In this document: positions 35,256 through 43,661 of the stretch, in pieces
Position numbering within the stretch: position 1 is the stretch's first letter
How the letters are laid out: every line of letters starts with the position of its first letter
Origin: Halomonas litopenaei
Lineage (GTDB): Bacteria > Pseudomonadota > Gammaproteobacteria > Pseudomonadales > Halomonadaceae
Length of the DNA: 64,000 bases
Direction of reading: 5' to 3'
NCBI RefSeq assembly: GCF_017303055.1
Contig: NZ_JAEKJT010000003.1
Location: forward strand, 62,001-126,000
Position numbers and translations under genes: made by a program
Notes under the pieces: generated by a model
Database searches by the model: none
Told to the model about the DNA's origin: nothing
What the model saw: only the letters and a program-made list of their open reading frames with translations

Positions 35256-36419
35256 ATGACACCTTTAGAGTTTGCGAAAGAGAACGCCAGATACACCATT
35301 GATCTACGTCAGCATTTCCACGAAAACCCGGAACTAAGCCAGCAGGAATTTAAAACGGCAGAGCGTATTTGTCATGAGCTCGACAAATTAAACATCTCCT
35401 ATGAAAAGGAGGTGTGTGGTACTGGCATACTGGCAACCATTGAAGGTCAACCTGGGGATGTCGTTCTTGGCCTTCGTGCAGACATTGATGCACTGCCGGT
35501 CACGGAAGCCTCTGGCGTCTCATTTTCCTCAAAAAACCAAGGGGTGATGCATGCATGCGGCCACGACGGCCATATCGCCATGCTACTGACTGCTGCCAAG
35601 TTCCTGTCGGAGAACAGAGATACGTTCAAAGGAACAGCCAAACTTATCTTCCAGCCTGATGAAGAGCTTGAGGGCGCCGCTCAGAAGATCGTGGCCGAAA
35701 GAAGCGATTTTTTTGAAGATATGACAGCCATTGCTGGACTACATGTGTGGCCAGATATTCCCGTCGGCACCATCTCTGTCGATAGCGGTCCGCGCATGGC
35801 AGAAGCCGACTTCTTCGATATCACCATCGTAGGAAGCAGTGGCCATGGATCCATGCCTCACCAGACCATCGACCCTGTGTTGATTTCTGCGCATGTCATT
35901 ACCAGCCTTCAGAGTATCTGCAGCAGACAGGTTGATCCCTTCCTTCCCACCGTGGTCAGCGTGTGCGCGGTCAATGGCGGAGTCGCTCACAACGCTATTC
36001 CCGATACCGTCCACCTCAAGGGCACATGTCGCTACTTCTCCAATGACACGAGAGACACCATAAAGCAGCGTATTGAAACCATCGTGCAGGGTGTTACCTC
36101 ATCGTTCGGCGCAACCTACGAGATTGAATACCTCTATGGAGCACCATTCGTCGAGAATGACGAACACTTTTCATCGCTGGCACAGCAGTCCGTCATCAAT
36201 ACACTTGGAGCGTCCGCACTTGTCTCAGTCGCGCCCTCCATGGCGGGTGAAGACTTCTCGGAATATCTCCAGAAAGTTCCGGGGTGCTTTGGCTTCATCG
36301 GCATCGGAAAAGGTGAGGGACAGTATCCGCTACACCATTCGAAATTCGATATGCAAGAAGCCGGCCTGATCAACGGCGTGGCGTTTCTTGTCGATTATGC
36401 TTCTTCTCTCCTCAAGTAA
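35256..36419 (+). CDS. M20-family amidohydrolase (hippurate/N-acyl amino acid hydrolase type)
   Basis: A 387-residue metal-dependent amidohydrolase of the M20D group. Metal-site motifs are HACGHDGH (about 99-106), the catalytic pair in QPDEELEG (134-141; most relatives have QPAEE) and a C-terminal HHSKFD. Related enzymes cleave hippurate, N-acetyl amino acids or indole-acetyl conjugates. It begins at an ATG after AGAAGG and is followed 21 bases later by an MFS carrier, so the pair may import and hydrolyse one acylated compound. Codon use is poorer in G/C than that of flanking genes, suggesting horizontal transfer. Substrate is not determined. Confidence 0.87.
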   Translation: MTPLEFAKENARYTIDLRQHFHENPELSQQEFKTAERICHELDKLNISYEKEVCGTGILATIEGQPGDVVLGLRADIDALPVTEASGVSFSSKNQGVMHACGHDGHIAMLLTAAKFLSENRDTFKGTAKLIFQPDEELEGAAQKIVAERSDFFEDMTAIAGLHVWPDIPVGTISVDSGPRMAEADFFDITIVGSSGHGSMPHQTIDPVLISAHVITSLQSICSRQVDPFLPTVVSVCAVNGGVAHNAIPDTVHLKGTCRYFSNDTRDTIKQRIETIVQGVTSSFGATYEIEYLYGAPFVENDEHFSSLAQQSVINTLGASALVSVAPSMAGEDFSEYLQKVPGCFGFIGIGKGEGQYPLHHSKFDMQEAGLINGVAFLVDYASSLLK

Positions 36420-36440
36420 ATCCATCTGCAGAGAATACCC

Positions 36441-37682
36441 ATGAACTCAAGGCTATTTAAGTATCTACAGATACTGGCGCTATCATCGGCCGGGGCGACC
36501 ATCTATCTCATTCCCTACATCAGGTATGTATTCTACGATTACCAGATTGCGGCGATGGATATCAGCAATCAGCAAATTGGCCTACTGACCACTATCTATA
36601 CGGTGGGCACCACCCTGCTGATGATCCCTGGGGGTATTCTGGCAGATAAGAGCTCCACCAAGCGCTGTATTATTTTATCGCTACTCTCGACGTCAATACT
36701 GACCTTCATCTACGCCTTCAACATGGGCTATGGCATCAGTCTGGCCATCTGGTTCCTGCTATCGTTCTCTACCGTGTTTGTTTTCTGGGGTGCCCTCATG
36801 AAAACGATTCGCCTGATCGGGGGAGAAAAAGAACAAGGGTTCATGTATGGACTTTACTACATGGGCAACGGACTCTTCGGCGCGGCCATCAATGGCATTG
36901 CTGTGTGGGTACTAGGCTTCTCGGACGACATGTCGCAGCAATTCTTCTACGTTGTCATGATTTACGGCATCAGTACCACGATTGCAGCAGCCGTCGTCTG
37001 GTTCCTCATCAAGGAGGATCGCGAGGCGTCCCGCAACCTTGTTACCAATAACTTTGATAGCTCGCAGATCGTGGTCCTGCTCAAGAGCCCAGTGCTCTGG
37101 ATCTTCTCGGTCATTATCTTTGCCGCCTTCATGATTTTCTCCAGCAACGTCTACTTTACGCCTTATCTGACCGACATCTATGGGGTCTCTCCTGAGCAGT
37201 CTGGCATTCTTACCATCTTCAGAACCTACGTATTCTATATACTCGCTCCCGTCAGTGGTCTTATCGCCGACAAGGTGTTCAAGTCGACCAGCCGCTGGTT
37301 CGTGGTACTTTTCGCGATCCTTGCCCTACTCTACACCGGCGTGATCTACATGCCAGAAAATGCCAGTTCGACCATGGTCAGCCTCTATTCCCTGCTGCCA
37401 GGCATCTTCAGCTTGTCGCTCTACGGCATCGTGTTCTCCATCGCCAGTGAAACCAAGATCCCGGCATCTCTGATGGCTACCGCTGCAGGCATTGCTTCGG
37501 TGATTGGGTTCTCTCCCGACCTGTTCTCAGCGACGCTTTTCGGCCACTGGCTAGATCTGGACAAGGCGCTTGGCTACCACAATATCTTCCTCACCCTGGC
37601 CTTGGTCAGCGTGCTGGGAATGATTGCGTCATTCACCATCAGCGCCAGAGCAAGAAAGCTGGCCCTCCAGGTCAGCCACTGA
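36441..37682 (+). CDS. MFS transporter paired with the amidohydrolase
   Basis: A 413-residue major facilitator protein with about twelve membrane segments. The loop between segments 2 and 3 carries GGILADKSSTKR, the MFS signature, and its counterpart in the second half is GLIADKVFKSTSR. Context with the M20 hydrolase suggests uptake of the hydrolase substrate. The sequence shares the A/T-leaning composition of its neighbour. It ends shortly before a strong hairpin terminator, beyond which the DUF4168 gene is read the other way. Confidence 0.87.
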   Translation: MNSRLFKYLQILALSSAGATIYLIPYIRYVFYDYQIAAMDISNQQIGLLTTIYTVGTTLLMIPGGILADKSSTKRCIILSLLSTSILTFIYAFNMGYGISLAIWFLLSFSTVFVFWGALMKTIRLIGGEKEQGFMYGLYYMGNGLFGAAINGIAVWVLGFSDDMSQQFFYVVMIYGISTTIAAAVVWFLIKEDREASRNLVTNNFDSSQIVVLLKSPVLWIFSVIIFAAFMIFSSNVYFTPYLTDIYGVSPEQSGILTIFRTYVFYILAPVSGLIADKVFKSTSRWFVVLFAILALLYTGVIYMPENASSTMVSLYSLLPGIFSLSLYGIVFSIASETKIPASLMATAAGIASVIGFSPDLFSATLFGHWLDLDKALGYHNIFLTLALVSVLGMIASFTISARARKLALQVSH

Positions 37683-37703
37683 CGTAAGGCTGACCCCAAA
37701 ACG

Positions 37704-37742
37704 AAGACGCCCCCTCCGGCGGAAAGCCGGAGGGGGCGTCTT
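37704..37742. terminator. Strong bidirectional terminator
   Basis: A 15-bp perfect stem GACGCCCCCTCCGGC (37706-37720) / GCCGGAGGGGGCGTC (37726-37740), extended by AA/TT to 17 bp, GGAAA loop, between the convergent MFS and DUF4168 genes. TTTAT follows on the plus strand. Confidence 0.93.
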
Positions 37743-37758
37743 TATGGACAGTCACCTA

Positions 37759-38148
37759 TCAGGACTGCGCCATCTCCTGAACGCGCTTCATCATGTCAGG
37801 ATTCTGCTGAATGGCCTGGCCGATGGCATTGAACTTCTCCACCTCGAGCCCGCTTTGCTGTACGGCCTCGACCATCTTCTGGTTGGCCTCGGTGCGCACA
37901 TCCTGCTGGGCCTGCTGGTCCTCGGCCTCTTGCAGGCGCTGGGTGTAATCCTGAGAAATCGTGGCGATCTCCTTGGACGCATCGGCAAACTTCTGCAGTT
38001 CGGCGTCAGAGAAGTTCTGTGCCTGTACTGCTGCTTCCACGTCGGCGCTGGACGATGCCTGTGCGCTGGCGTCTTGAGCGTGGGCCGTGGCGCTCATCAG
38101 ACCGGCGGAGAGCAGTGCGGCAGTAATCAGGGCAGTGAATCGTTGCAT
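37759..38148 (-). CDS. Exported DUF4168 protein
   Basis: A 129-residue protein with a signal peptide (MQRFTALITAALLSAGLMSATAHA) and an all-helical DUF4168 body: FSDAELQKFADASKEIATISQDYTQRLQEAEDQ, then NQKMVEAVQQSGLEVEKFNAIGQAIQQNPDMMKRVQEM. Members are secreted or periplasmic and of unknown function. ATG 38148 has GGAGG six bases upstream. Its last 31 codons are duplicated in decayed form at 34576-34668, making this gene the right-hand border of the accessory segment. Confidence 0.87.
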   Translation of the reverse strand: MQRFTALITAALLSAGLMSATAHAQDASAQASSSADVEAAVQAQNFSDAELQKFADASKEIATISQDYTQRLQEAEDQQAQQDVRTEANQKMVEAVQQSGLEVEKFNAIGQAIQQNPDMMKRVQEMAQS

Positions 38149-38436
38149 GAAGTCCTCCAGGAGGTCATTGAGAATTCGTCAATCGCTCGCCCATTGTGAC
38201 GACGCACGTTCGCATCGGTTCCCCACGATCGTGTTACGGAATGCAAGCCAGCTGTCTCCAGCGAGCGACATCAGCGTGAAGAGCTGACCCCATGGTACGC
38301 CAACGGTGCGTCAGGTGAAGTGCAGAATAGCGGACACTTCTCGCGGTTTCTGTCACTACGTGGCGGGGGCAGCGACTCAGCCGTGCCGGCGCGGATGTGC
38401 CGACACTCGCGCCTGCGGCTAGCAAGCCAAGCACTG

Positions 38437-38473
38437 TCTCCCCTGCCACCGGATGCTCCGGCGACAGGGGAGA
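38437..38473 (-). terminator. Hairpin after the TRAP QM gene
   Basis: TCTCCCCTG (38437-38445) pairs with CAGGGGAGA (38465-38473), enclosing an inner CCGGA/TCCGG stem. It begins 20 bases past the TRAP stop codon on the minus strand; only a weak T-run follows. The rest of the 344-base gap 38149-38492 shows no gene. Confidence 0.6.
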
Positions 38474-38492
38474 AGCGTTGGCCTAGCCGGCG

Positions 38493-40688
38493 CTATCCGT
38501 AAGCCAGGTTGGGTAGCCAGGTCACCAGCGCCGGGAACAGGATGACCAGCAACAGCCCCAAGGCCTGCAGAGCCAGGAACGGGAAGGATGAGCGGAAAAT
38601 CTGCCCCATGGTGATATGGGGAGGACACACGCCCTTGATGTAGAACAGCGCATAGCCAAAGGGAGGACTCAGAAATGACATCTGCATGTTGACCAGATAG
38701 ATGACCCCGAACCACAGCGACACATCGGCGGGATCTACGCCAGGCAGCCCCAGCACCCCGGTAAAGTCGAGCCCCTTGATCAGCGGCACGAAGATTGGCA
38801 CCGCCAACAGCAGGATACCGACCCAATCCAGGAACATGCCCAGCGCCACCAGCAACACCATCATCAACGCCAGTACCGCGTAAGGACCGAGCCCAGCGCC
38901 GGCGATCAGGTCCTGCACGAAGGTCTGGCCCCCCTGCAGGATGTAGAAGCCAACAAAGATGCTGGCGCCGAAGATGATCCACATCACCATCGCCGTGGCC
39001 ACCAAAGTCGTCATGCAGGCGGCGTGCAGATTGGGCCAGGTCAGGCGCTTATGCAGTGCCGCCACCAGCAAGGCACCGAAGGTTCCGATACCGGCCGCTT
39101 CCACCGGCGTGGCGACGCCGGTGAAGATGATCCCGAGTACCAACATCACCAGCGCGATGGGCGCCAGCATATTGCGCAACAGCCTCAGCTTCTCGGCGCT
39201 GGACACGCGATCTTCCACCGGCATCGGCGGTGCCACCTTGATGTTCAAGGTACCCCGCATCCAGCAATAGAAGGCGTACATGCCCGCCAGCAGGAGACCA
39301 GGAATCAGCGAGCCGAGATAGAGCTCGCCTACGGACTGCTGGGCGATGACGCCGTAGATGATCGCCAGGATCGAGGGAGGGATCAGAATGCCCAGGGTGC
39401 CGCCGGCCATGATCGAGCCCAGCGCTATCTCGGGCTGATAGTTGCGCTTGAGCATCGCCGGCAAGGCGATCAGCCCCATCGTCACAACGGCGGCCCCTAT
39501 CACACCGACCATGGCGGCCAGCAAGGTGGAGGCAATGATGGTGGCGATGGCCAGCCCGGCCTTGAGGCCCCCCATCCACTTGTAGACCACATCGAACAGC
39601 TCTTCGATGATGCCCGCTTTCTCCAGTACCGCCGCCATGAAGATAAAAAGCGGGATGGCCGACAGCTGGTAATTGGTCATCATCGGGAAGATCCGCGATG
39701 GCATCAGGTTCAGCATGTGCTGATCGCCCACCAGATACAGGAAGACGACACCGAGCCCACCGGTGACGAAGGCCAGCGGCAACCCGGCCACCAGGACCAC
39801 CATCAAGGTGCCGAACATCAGTAACGTCAGCTCGCCGATGCCGACGGTGGCCAGGGCATTCTCCAGGCTCATCGCCAGGCTTTCATAGTCGGTCAGAGCG
39901 ATGTTGACCACTTCATACAGCGTGTAGGCACCCAGCAGCAGAGCCAGCCCCACCAGTACGGCAGCAAAGGTCCGGCTACCGGCGTGGCTCTGGCGGTGAT
40001 GGGCGTAGGACTGCATATCGCGAATCAGCTGCGCGATGCCCTGCAGCAGCAACAGCAATGCCCCCAGGAACAGCATGAACTTGACCGGATAATACTGTAC
40101 GGCCCATTCGGTGAAGGACACCTCATTGGCGTAACTGTCTCCAAACCACCAGACATCGCTGACCGACTGTGAGAAGAAGCGCCACCCGGTGGTCAGTAGC
40201 GCCAGGGTGAAGATAAAGAAGAAAATCGAGGTGACCAGGTCCAGCGCTGCCTTGTTGAGCGGCGCCGCCCGCTGGTAGAGGATATCGACTCGTACATGCC
40301 CCCCTTCACGCAGGGCGAAGGCACCCGCCAGCAGGTATTGCATGCCGAACATCAGGGTCATCGACTCATGCGCCCAGTTGGTCGGCGAGTTGAAGGCGTA
40401 GCGCATCAGCACTTCGTAGGTGAAGACAAAGGGGGCTATCAGCGACCAGTAAGCCACATAGCGACCGGCGAACCCCGAGATGCGGTCGATACCCGCCGTC
40501 AGCGCATTTCCCGGCGGCACATAGTCAGCCTGCTCCGACGACACAGGCGTCTCGGCCGTATCACTGCCGCTGACCTGACCGCCGCGGCGAAAACTTCTGT
40601 CCACCAACAGCATCACGACCAGCGGCAACCCCGCCAACACCGACCAGTACAGCCAGTGAGGCAGAACGAAATCGATCTGAAGATTCAT
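38493..40688 (-). CDS. TRAP transporter fused small and large membrane subunits (DctQM)
   Basis: A 731-residue inner-membrane protein that fuses the DctQ subunit (about 55-210, with NSPTNWAHESMTLMFGMQYLLAGAFALREGGHVRVDIL) to the DctM subunit (about 285-731, with GLPLAFVTGGLGVVFLY, a MAGGTLGILIPPSI segment, and PPFGYALFYIKGV). It would drive sodium-coupled import of an organic acid delivered by the binding protein upstream. The Q and M parts are separate genes in TeaABC-type ectoine carriers, so this is a different TRAP group. ATG 40688 has GGAGGAG upstream. Ends in a hairpin. Confidence 0.9.
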   Translation of the reverse strand: MNLQIDFVLPHWLYWSVLAGLPLVVMLLVDRSFRRGGQVSGSDTAETPVSSEQADYVPPGNALTAGIDRISGFAGRYVAYWSLIAPFVFTYEVLMRYAFNSPTNWAHESMTLMFGMQYLLAGAFALREGGHVRVDILYQRAAPLNKAALDLVTSIFFFIFTLALLTTGWRFFSQSVSDVWWFGDSYANEVSFTEWAVQYYPVKFMLFLGALLLLLQGIAQLIRDMQSYAHHRQSHAGSRTFAAVLVGLALLLGAYTLYEVVNIALTDYESLAMSLENALATVGIGELTLLMFGTLMVVLVAGLPLAFVTGGLGVVFLYLVGDQHMLNLMPSRIFPMMTNYQLSAIPLFIFMAAVLEKAGIIEELFDVVYKWMGGLKAGLAIATIIASTLLAAMVGVIGAAVVTMGLIALPAMLKRNYQPEIALGSIMAGGTLGILIPPSILAIIYGVIAQQSVGELYLGSLIPGLLLAGMYAFYCWMRGTLNIKVAPPMPVEDRVSSAEKLRLLRNMLAPIALVMLVLGIIFTGVATPVEAAGIGTFGALLVAALHKRLTWPNLHAACMTTLVATAMVMWIIFGASIFVGFYILQGGQTFVQDLIAGAGLGPYAVLALMMVLLVALGMFLDWVGILLLAVPIFVPLIKGLDFTGVLGLPGVDPADVSLWFGVIYLVNMQMSFLSPPFGYALFYIKGVCPPHITMGQIFRSSFPFLALQALGLLLVILFPALVTWLPNLAYG

Positions 40689-40791
40689 TGACGCTCCTCC
40701 GCAGGCCGCCGGCTTGCTGCAGGCGACCACGGACCATTCATCGAAGCCGACCGGGCAGTCCCGGCCGGCACGTCAGTCATTCAGGAGTACT

Positions 40792-40817
40792 CGCGACGCT
40801 GGCGCCCCAGCGTCGCG
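40792..40817 (-). other. Strong intercistronic hairpin between binding protein and QM genes
   Basis: Perfect 11-bp stem CGCGACGCTGG (40792-40802) / CCAGCGTCGCG (40807-40817) with a CGCC loop, starting 8 bases past the binding-protein stop. No T-run. It likely protects the binding-protein message from 3' decay and lowers QM expression; the role is inferred. Confidence 0.7.
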
Positions 40818-40824
40818 GTTGTCC

Positions 40825-42006
40825 TCAAGCGTTGAGCTCGAAATCCTTGATGTCTTCTTCGGTGATCAGGGCCACCGCCGGGTCGAGCATGGTGTTGAGG
40901 TGGGCGCGGAACAGCTTCGCCGCATCCGGATCCTTGTTGGCCCATTCGAACCACAGCGGGATCGCGGCATCGCGGAAGCGGTCGGCATCCTCTTCTGACA
41001 GGTGGATGATCTCGACACCCTTCTCGCGATACTTCGGCCAGGCCTCGGCGTTGGCCTTCTGGATGGCGGCGTAGTGCTCGCGGGAGTAGGCAGCGACCAG
41101 GTCGTGCATCAGGTCCTTGGTCTGATCGGACATGCGCTCGTAGACGCGGCGGTTGACCGCGATGTCCATGAGGTCGACCGCCTGGTGCAGACAGGGCGTC
41201 GAAGGCGGGCCCATGATGATGTAGTCGGTCACCTGCCAGAAGCCCAGCTCGAAGTTGACCGCCGCACCGGTGTAATCCGCCGCATCAATCGTCCCCTTCT
41301 CGAGGGCAGGATAGACCTCTGAGCCAGGCAGCAGCGTGGTACGGGCGCCGATCTTGGCGAAGGTTTCGGCGACGATGCCACCGGGCATGCGGATCTTGAC
41401 CCCAGCGAAGTCGTCGAAGCTTCTCAACGGCACCTTGGAGTGAATCAGGTTGAGGTCGTGGTGCACGTAGCCCAGCAGTTCCTGACCCTGTTTGCGGTAA
41501 AGATCCTTGGCAATACCGAAGCCGCCGTAGGCGCCGAACATCATGTCCCACTGGTGAGGCACGGACAGGCCCATGGGGTAGGCCGTCAGAAACACCCCAG
41601 CCGGCATCTTTCCTGGCCAGTAGACGGTGAACCAGTTCTGTCCATCGAGCACCCCATTGCGAACCGCATCGGCTACCTCGAAGGCGCCGGCAACGGCGCC
41701 AGCAGGAAAGGGCTCGATCGTCACTTCACCACTGGTGGCCTCGGCCACACCGTTAGCCCATTGTTCGAAGATGCGATAGCCGGTCGTCCCTGGCTGCCAG
41801 GACGATTGCATGCGGATGCGAATGCCCTGCTGAGCCTGCACATTGCCGACCCAGGGAGCCGCCACCGCAGCGGCAGAGCCCACCGCCGCAGCCTTGAGGA
41901 AGCGGCGGCGATCCGGCGTCACAGGACTGGCAGCGGCCGCATGGGTATCGAGAGGTGTCGTAGACATGCCAGGCTGATCTTGCCGGGACTTGTCGATCGG
42001 AGACAT
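40825..42006 (-). CDS. TRAP transporter substrate-binding protein (DctP/TakP-like), Tat-exported
   Basis: A 393-residue DctP-family protein. PDRRRFLKAAAVGSAAAVAA (about 31-50) is a twin-arginine signal, so it folds before export. The mature start RIRMQSSWQPGTTGYRIFEQWANGV and the VKIRMPGGIVAETFAKIG block resemble TakP-type binders, which hold 2-oxo acids with a sodium ion and dimerise. ATG 42006 has GGAG about nine bases upstream; a longer frame to 42240 would bury the Tat signal. Lactate, pyruvate or other 2-oxo acids are plausible ligands. It is first in a two-gene operon with two FadR-type palindromes further upstream. Confidence 0.88.
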   Translation of the reverse strand: MSPIDKSRQDQPGMSTTPLDTHAAAASPVTPDRRRFLKAAAVGSAAAVAAPWVGNVQAQQGIRIRMQSSWQPGTTGYRIFEQWANGVAEATSGEVTIEPFPAGAVAGAFEVADAVRNGVLDGQNWFTVYWPGKMPAGVFLTAYPMGLSVPHQWDMMFGAYGGFGIAKDLYRKQGQELLGYVHHDLNLIHSKVPLRSFDDFAGVKIRMPGGIVAETFAKIGARTTLLPGSEVYPALEKGTIDAADYTGAAVNFELGFWQVTDYIIMGPPSTPCLHQAVDLMDIAVNRRVYERMSDQTKDLMHDLVAAYSREHYAAIQKANAEAWPKYREKGVEIIHLSEEDADRFRDAAIPLWFEWANKDPDAAKLFRAHLNTMLDPAVALITEEDIKDFELNA

Positions 42007-42384
42007 GGCAAAACTCCAGGTGGATCGGCACGCCGAGGGTCGGCGGTGCCAGGTGCGTTGTTGTTGTCGATCCATGGCGTCAGCATTGACTACCGCAGGC
42101 GTTCCCGGATGGGACCCAGGCCCTGCACGCGTCCATGCGCAGACATCCGCCACCTGACTGCAGGTATTTTCCCAGCGATGCGGCATCAGAGCTTGGGTGA
42201 TGTGCGGCTCGAGCTGCTGCGCAGCCATATGCCGGCTCACCGCTTTGCTCCTAAAGCCCTGATGGAACGGAGCCCTGATTCACTAGAGCACACACCTGTC
42301 GCGGGACGGCTGTCGTCGAAAAAAAGCTAGCGAAAAGCACTAATACGGCCAACGCAGTGTTTCAACGCAAGTGCCTTCTCCGAT

Positions 42385-42449
42385 TGGTCTGACCAGTGCC
42401 CATAGAGGCAAAAAAACCCGTAAAAACAACCCAAATCATGGTCTGACCA
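42385..42449 (-). promoter_or_regulatory. Pair of GntR/FadR-type operators before the TRAP operon
   Basis: TGGTCTGACCA occurs twice (42385-42395 and 42439-42449), each a perfect palindrome fitting the TGGTNNNACCA pattern of FadR-subfamily GntR repressors. Centres are 54 bp apart, about five helical turns, with an A-rich stretch between. The rest of the 590-base gap 42007-42596 has no visible gene. No GntR regulator of this subfamily is encoded in the window. Confidence 0.62.
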
Positions 42450-42596
42450 ATCATCTGGCGACGTCTCGACCTACGACCAAAGCACGACAGCGACGGGACA
42501 TCGGCAGCTCCAGCCCGGCCGTCTTTTCAGGCATCATGGGCTCTGCTTTCACGGCTCGCACCTCTGGGCCCTGGCTTATCGCAAAGGAGCCTCTCC

Positions 42597-42737
42597 ATGG
42601 AACGGATCCTGTCTTCTCGGCAGTCGCCGGTATTGCTGCCCTTACTGACCACTGCATCCACCACTTCATGCGCCACTGAATTCGCCACCGTCGCGGCCAC
42701 CACAGCGCCTGACGTGTGCTCCGAGACGCACCCATGA
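42597..42737 (+). CDS. Candidate 46-residue leader peptide or small protein
   Basis: ATG 42597 has AGGAG eight bases upstream and opens a 46-codon frame whose TGA overlaps the DMT-transporter ATG by 4 bases (ATGA at 42734-42737). The peptide MERILSSRQSPVLLPLLTTA continues with a Thr/Ala-rich tail and two Cys. It matches no family I know. The good ribosome site and exact coupling suggest that it is translated and sets expression of the next gene; the DMT gene has no strong site of its own. Confidence 0.5.
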   Translation: MERILSSRQSPVLLPLLTTASTTSCATEFATVAATTAPDVCSETHP

Positions 42738-43642
42738 GCAGCACGAAGACGCTGCCTGGCGGACTGACAGCAGCCATGCCGTTGGTCTTCGTACTGCTGT
42801 GGAGTACCGGCTTCATCGGTGCCAAATTCGGCCTGCCCTACGCCGAGCCCTTCACCTTTCTAACCATCCGCTTCATCGCCACCCTGGCGCTGCTGGTGCC
42901 GATTGTGTTGCTCACTCGATCGGCATGGCCACGGGGGCTGCGTCTGTGGGGGCACGTCGCCGTATCGGGGTGCCTCGTCCATGGGGCCTATCTAGGCGGC
43001 GTGTTCTATGCCATCAGTCTGGGTATGCCGGCGGGGCTGGCCTCTTTACTGGTGGGCCTGCAGCCGCTGCTGACGGCGGCACTGGCGGGCCCATTGCTTG
43101 GCGAGAGGCTCACACCGGTGCAATGGCTGGGGCTCGTGATGGGGCTGGCAGGCGTCAGCCTGGTGCTGGGCGGCAAGATGGACCTGTCGGCCCTGTCCTT
43201 CGACGGGTTCGGCTGGCCTGCGCTGGCCTGTACGCTGGTCGCGCTGCTGGGTATCGCGCTGGGAACGCTGTACCAGAAGCGCTTTTGCACCGGCATGCCT
43301 CTGCTCGGGGGCAGCGTGGTGCAATATCTGGGCGCGCTGGCGCTGCTCGGTGGGGGTTGCCTGCTGCTGGAAAGCCGCGAGGTCGAGTGGACACTGACCT
43401 TTGTCCTGACCCTTGGCTGGCTGGTGCTGGTGCTGTCGATCGCGGCCATTCTGCTGTTGATGCTGCTGATCAAGCGCGGAGAAGCTTCCCGGGTCGCCAG
43501 CCTGTTCTACCTGGTTCCGCCGGTGACCGCGGTCGAGGCCTGGTGGCTCTTCGATGAAGGCCTGCCGGCGCTATCCCTGGCCGGCATGGTCATCGCCATC
43601 GCCGGGGTGGCGCTGACGATCCGTGCCAAGCGCGGCAGGTGA
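42734..43642 (+). CDS. DMT-superfamily EamA permease
   Basis: A 302-residue carrier with about ten hydrophobic segments made of two EamA repeats; FVLLWSTGFIGAKFGLPYAEPFTFL at the start and SLFYLVPPVTAVEAWWLFDEGLPALSLAGMVIAIAG near the end are family landmarks. EamA proteins export amino acids and metabolites or import nucleotide sugars. The ATG at 42734 overlaps the stop of a small ORF, suggesting coupling. It is divergent from the TRAP operon and unlike its neighbours lies on the plus strand. Substrate unknown. Confidence 0.85.
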   Translation: MSSTKTLPGGLTAAMPLVFVLLWSTGFIGAKFGLPYAEPFTFLTIRFIATLALLVPIVLLTRSAWPRGLRLWGHVAVSGCLVHGAYLGGVFYAISLGMPAGLASLLVGLQPLLTAALAGPLLGERLTPVQWLGLVMGLAGVSLVLGGKMDLSALSFDGFGWPALACTLVALLGIALGTLYQKRFCTGMPLLGGSVVQYLGALALLGGGCLLLESREVEWTLTFVLTLGWLVLVLSIAAILLLMLLIKRGEASRVASLFYLVPPVTAVEAWWLFDEGLPALSLAGMVIAIAGVALTIRAKRGR

Positions 43643-43661
43643 TGCGCCGGCACCGGGCGCA

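Noticed and set aside
38493..42006. TRAP genes as the ectoine importer TeaABC
   Set aside because: TeaB and TeaC are separate and TeaA has a Sec signal; here Q and M are fused and the binder is Tat-exported and TakP-like.
42371..42679. A 102-codon plus-strand frame upstream of the DMT permease
   Set aside because: It crosses the palindromic operators, lacks a ribosome site and is in a different frame from the better supported 42597-42737 ORF.
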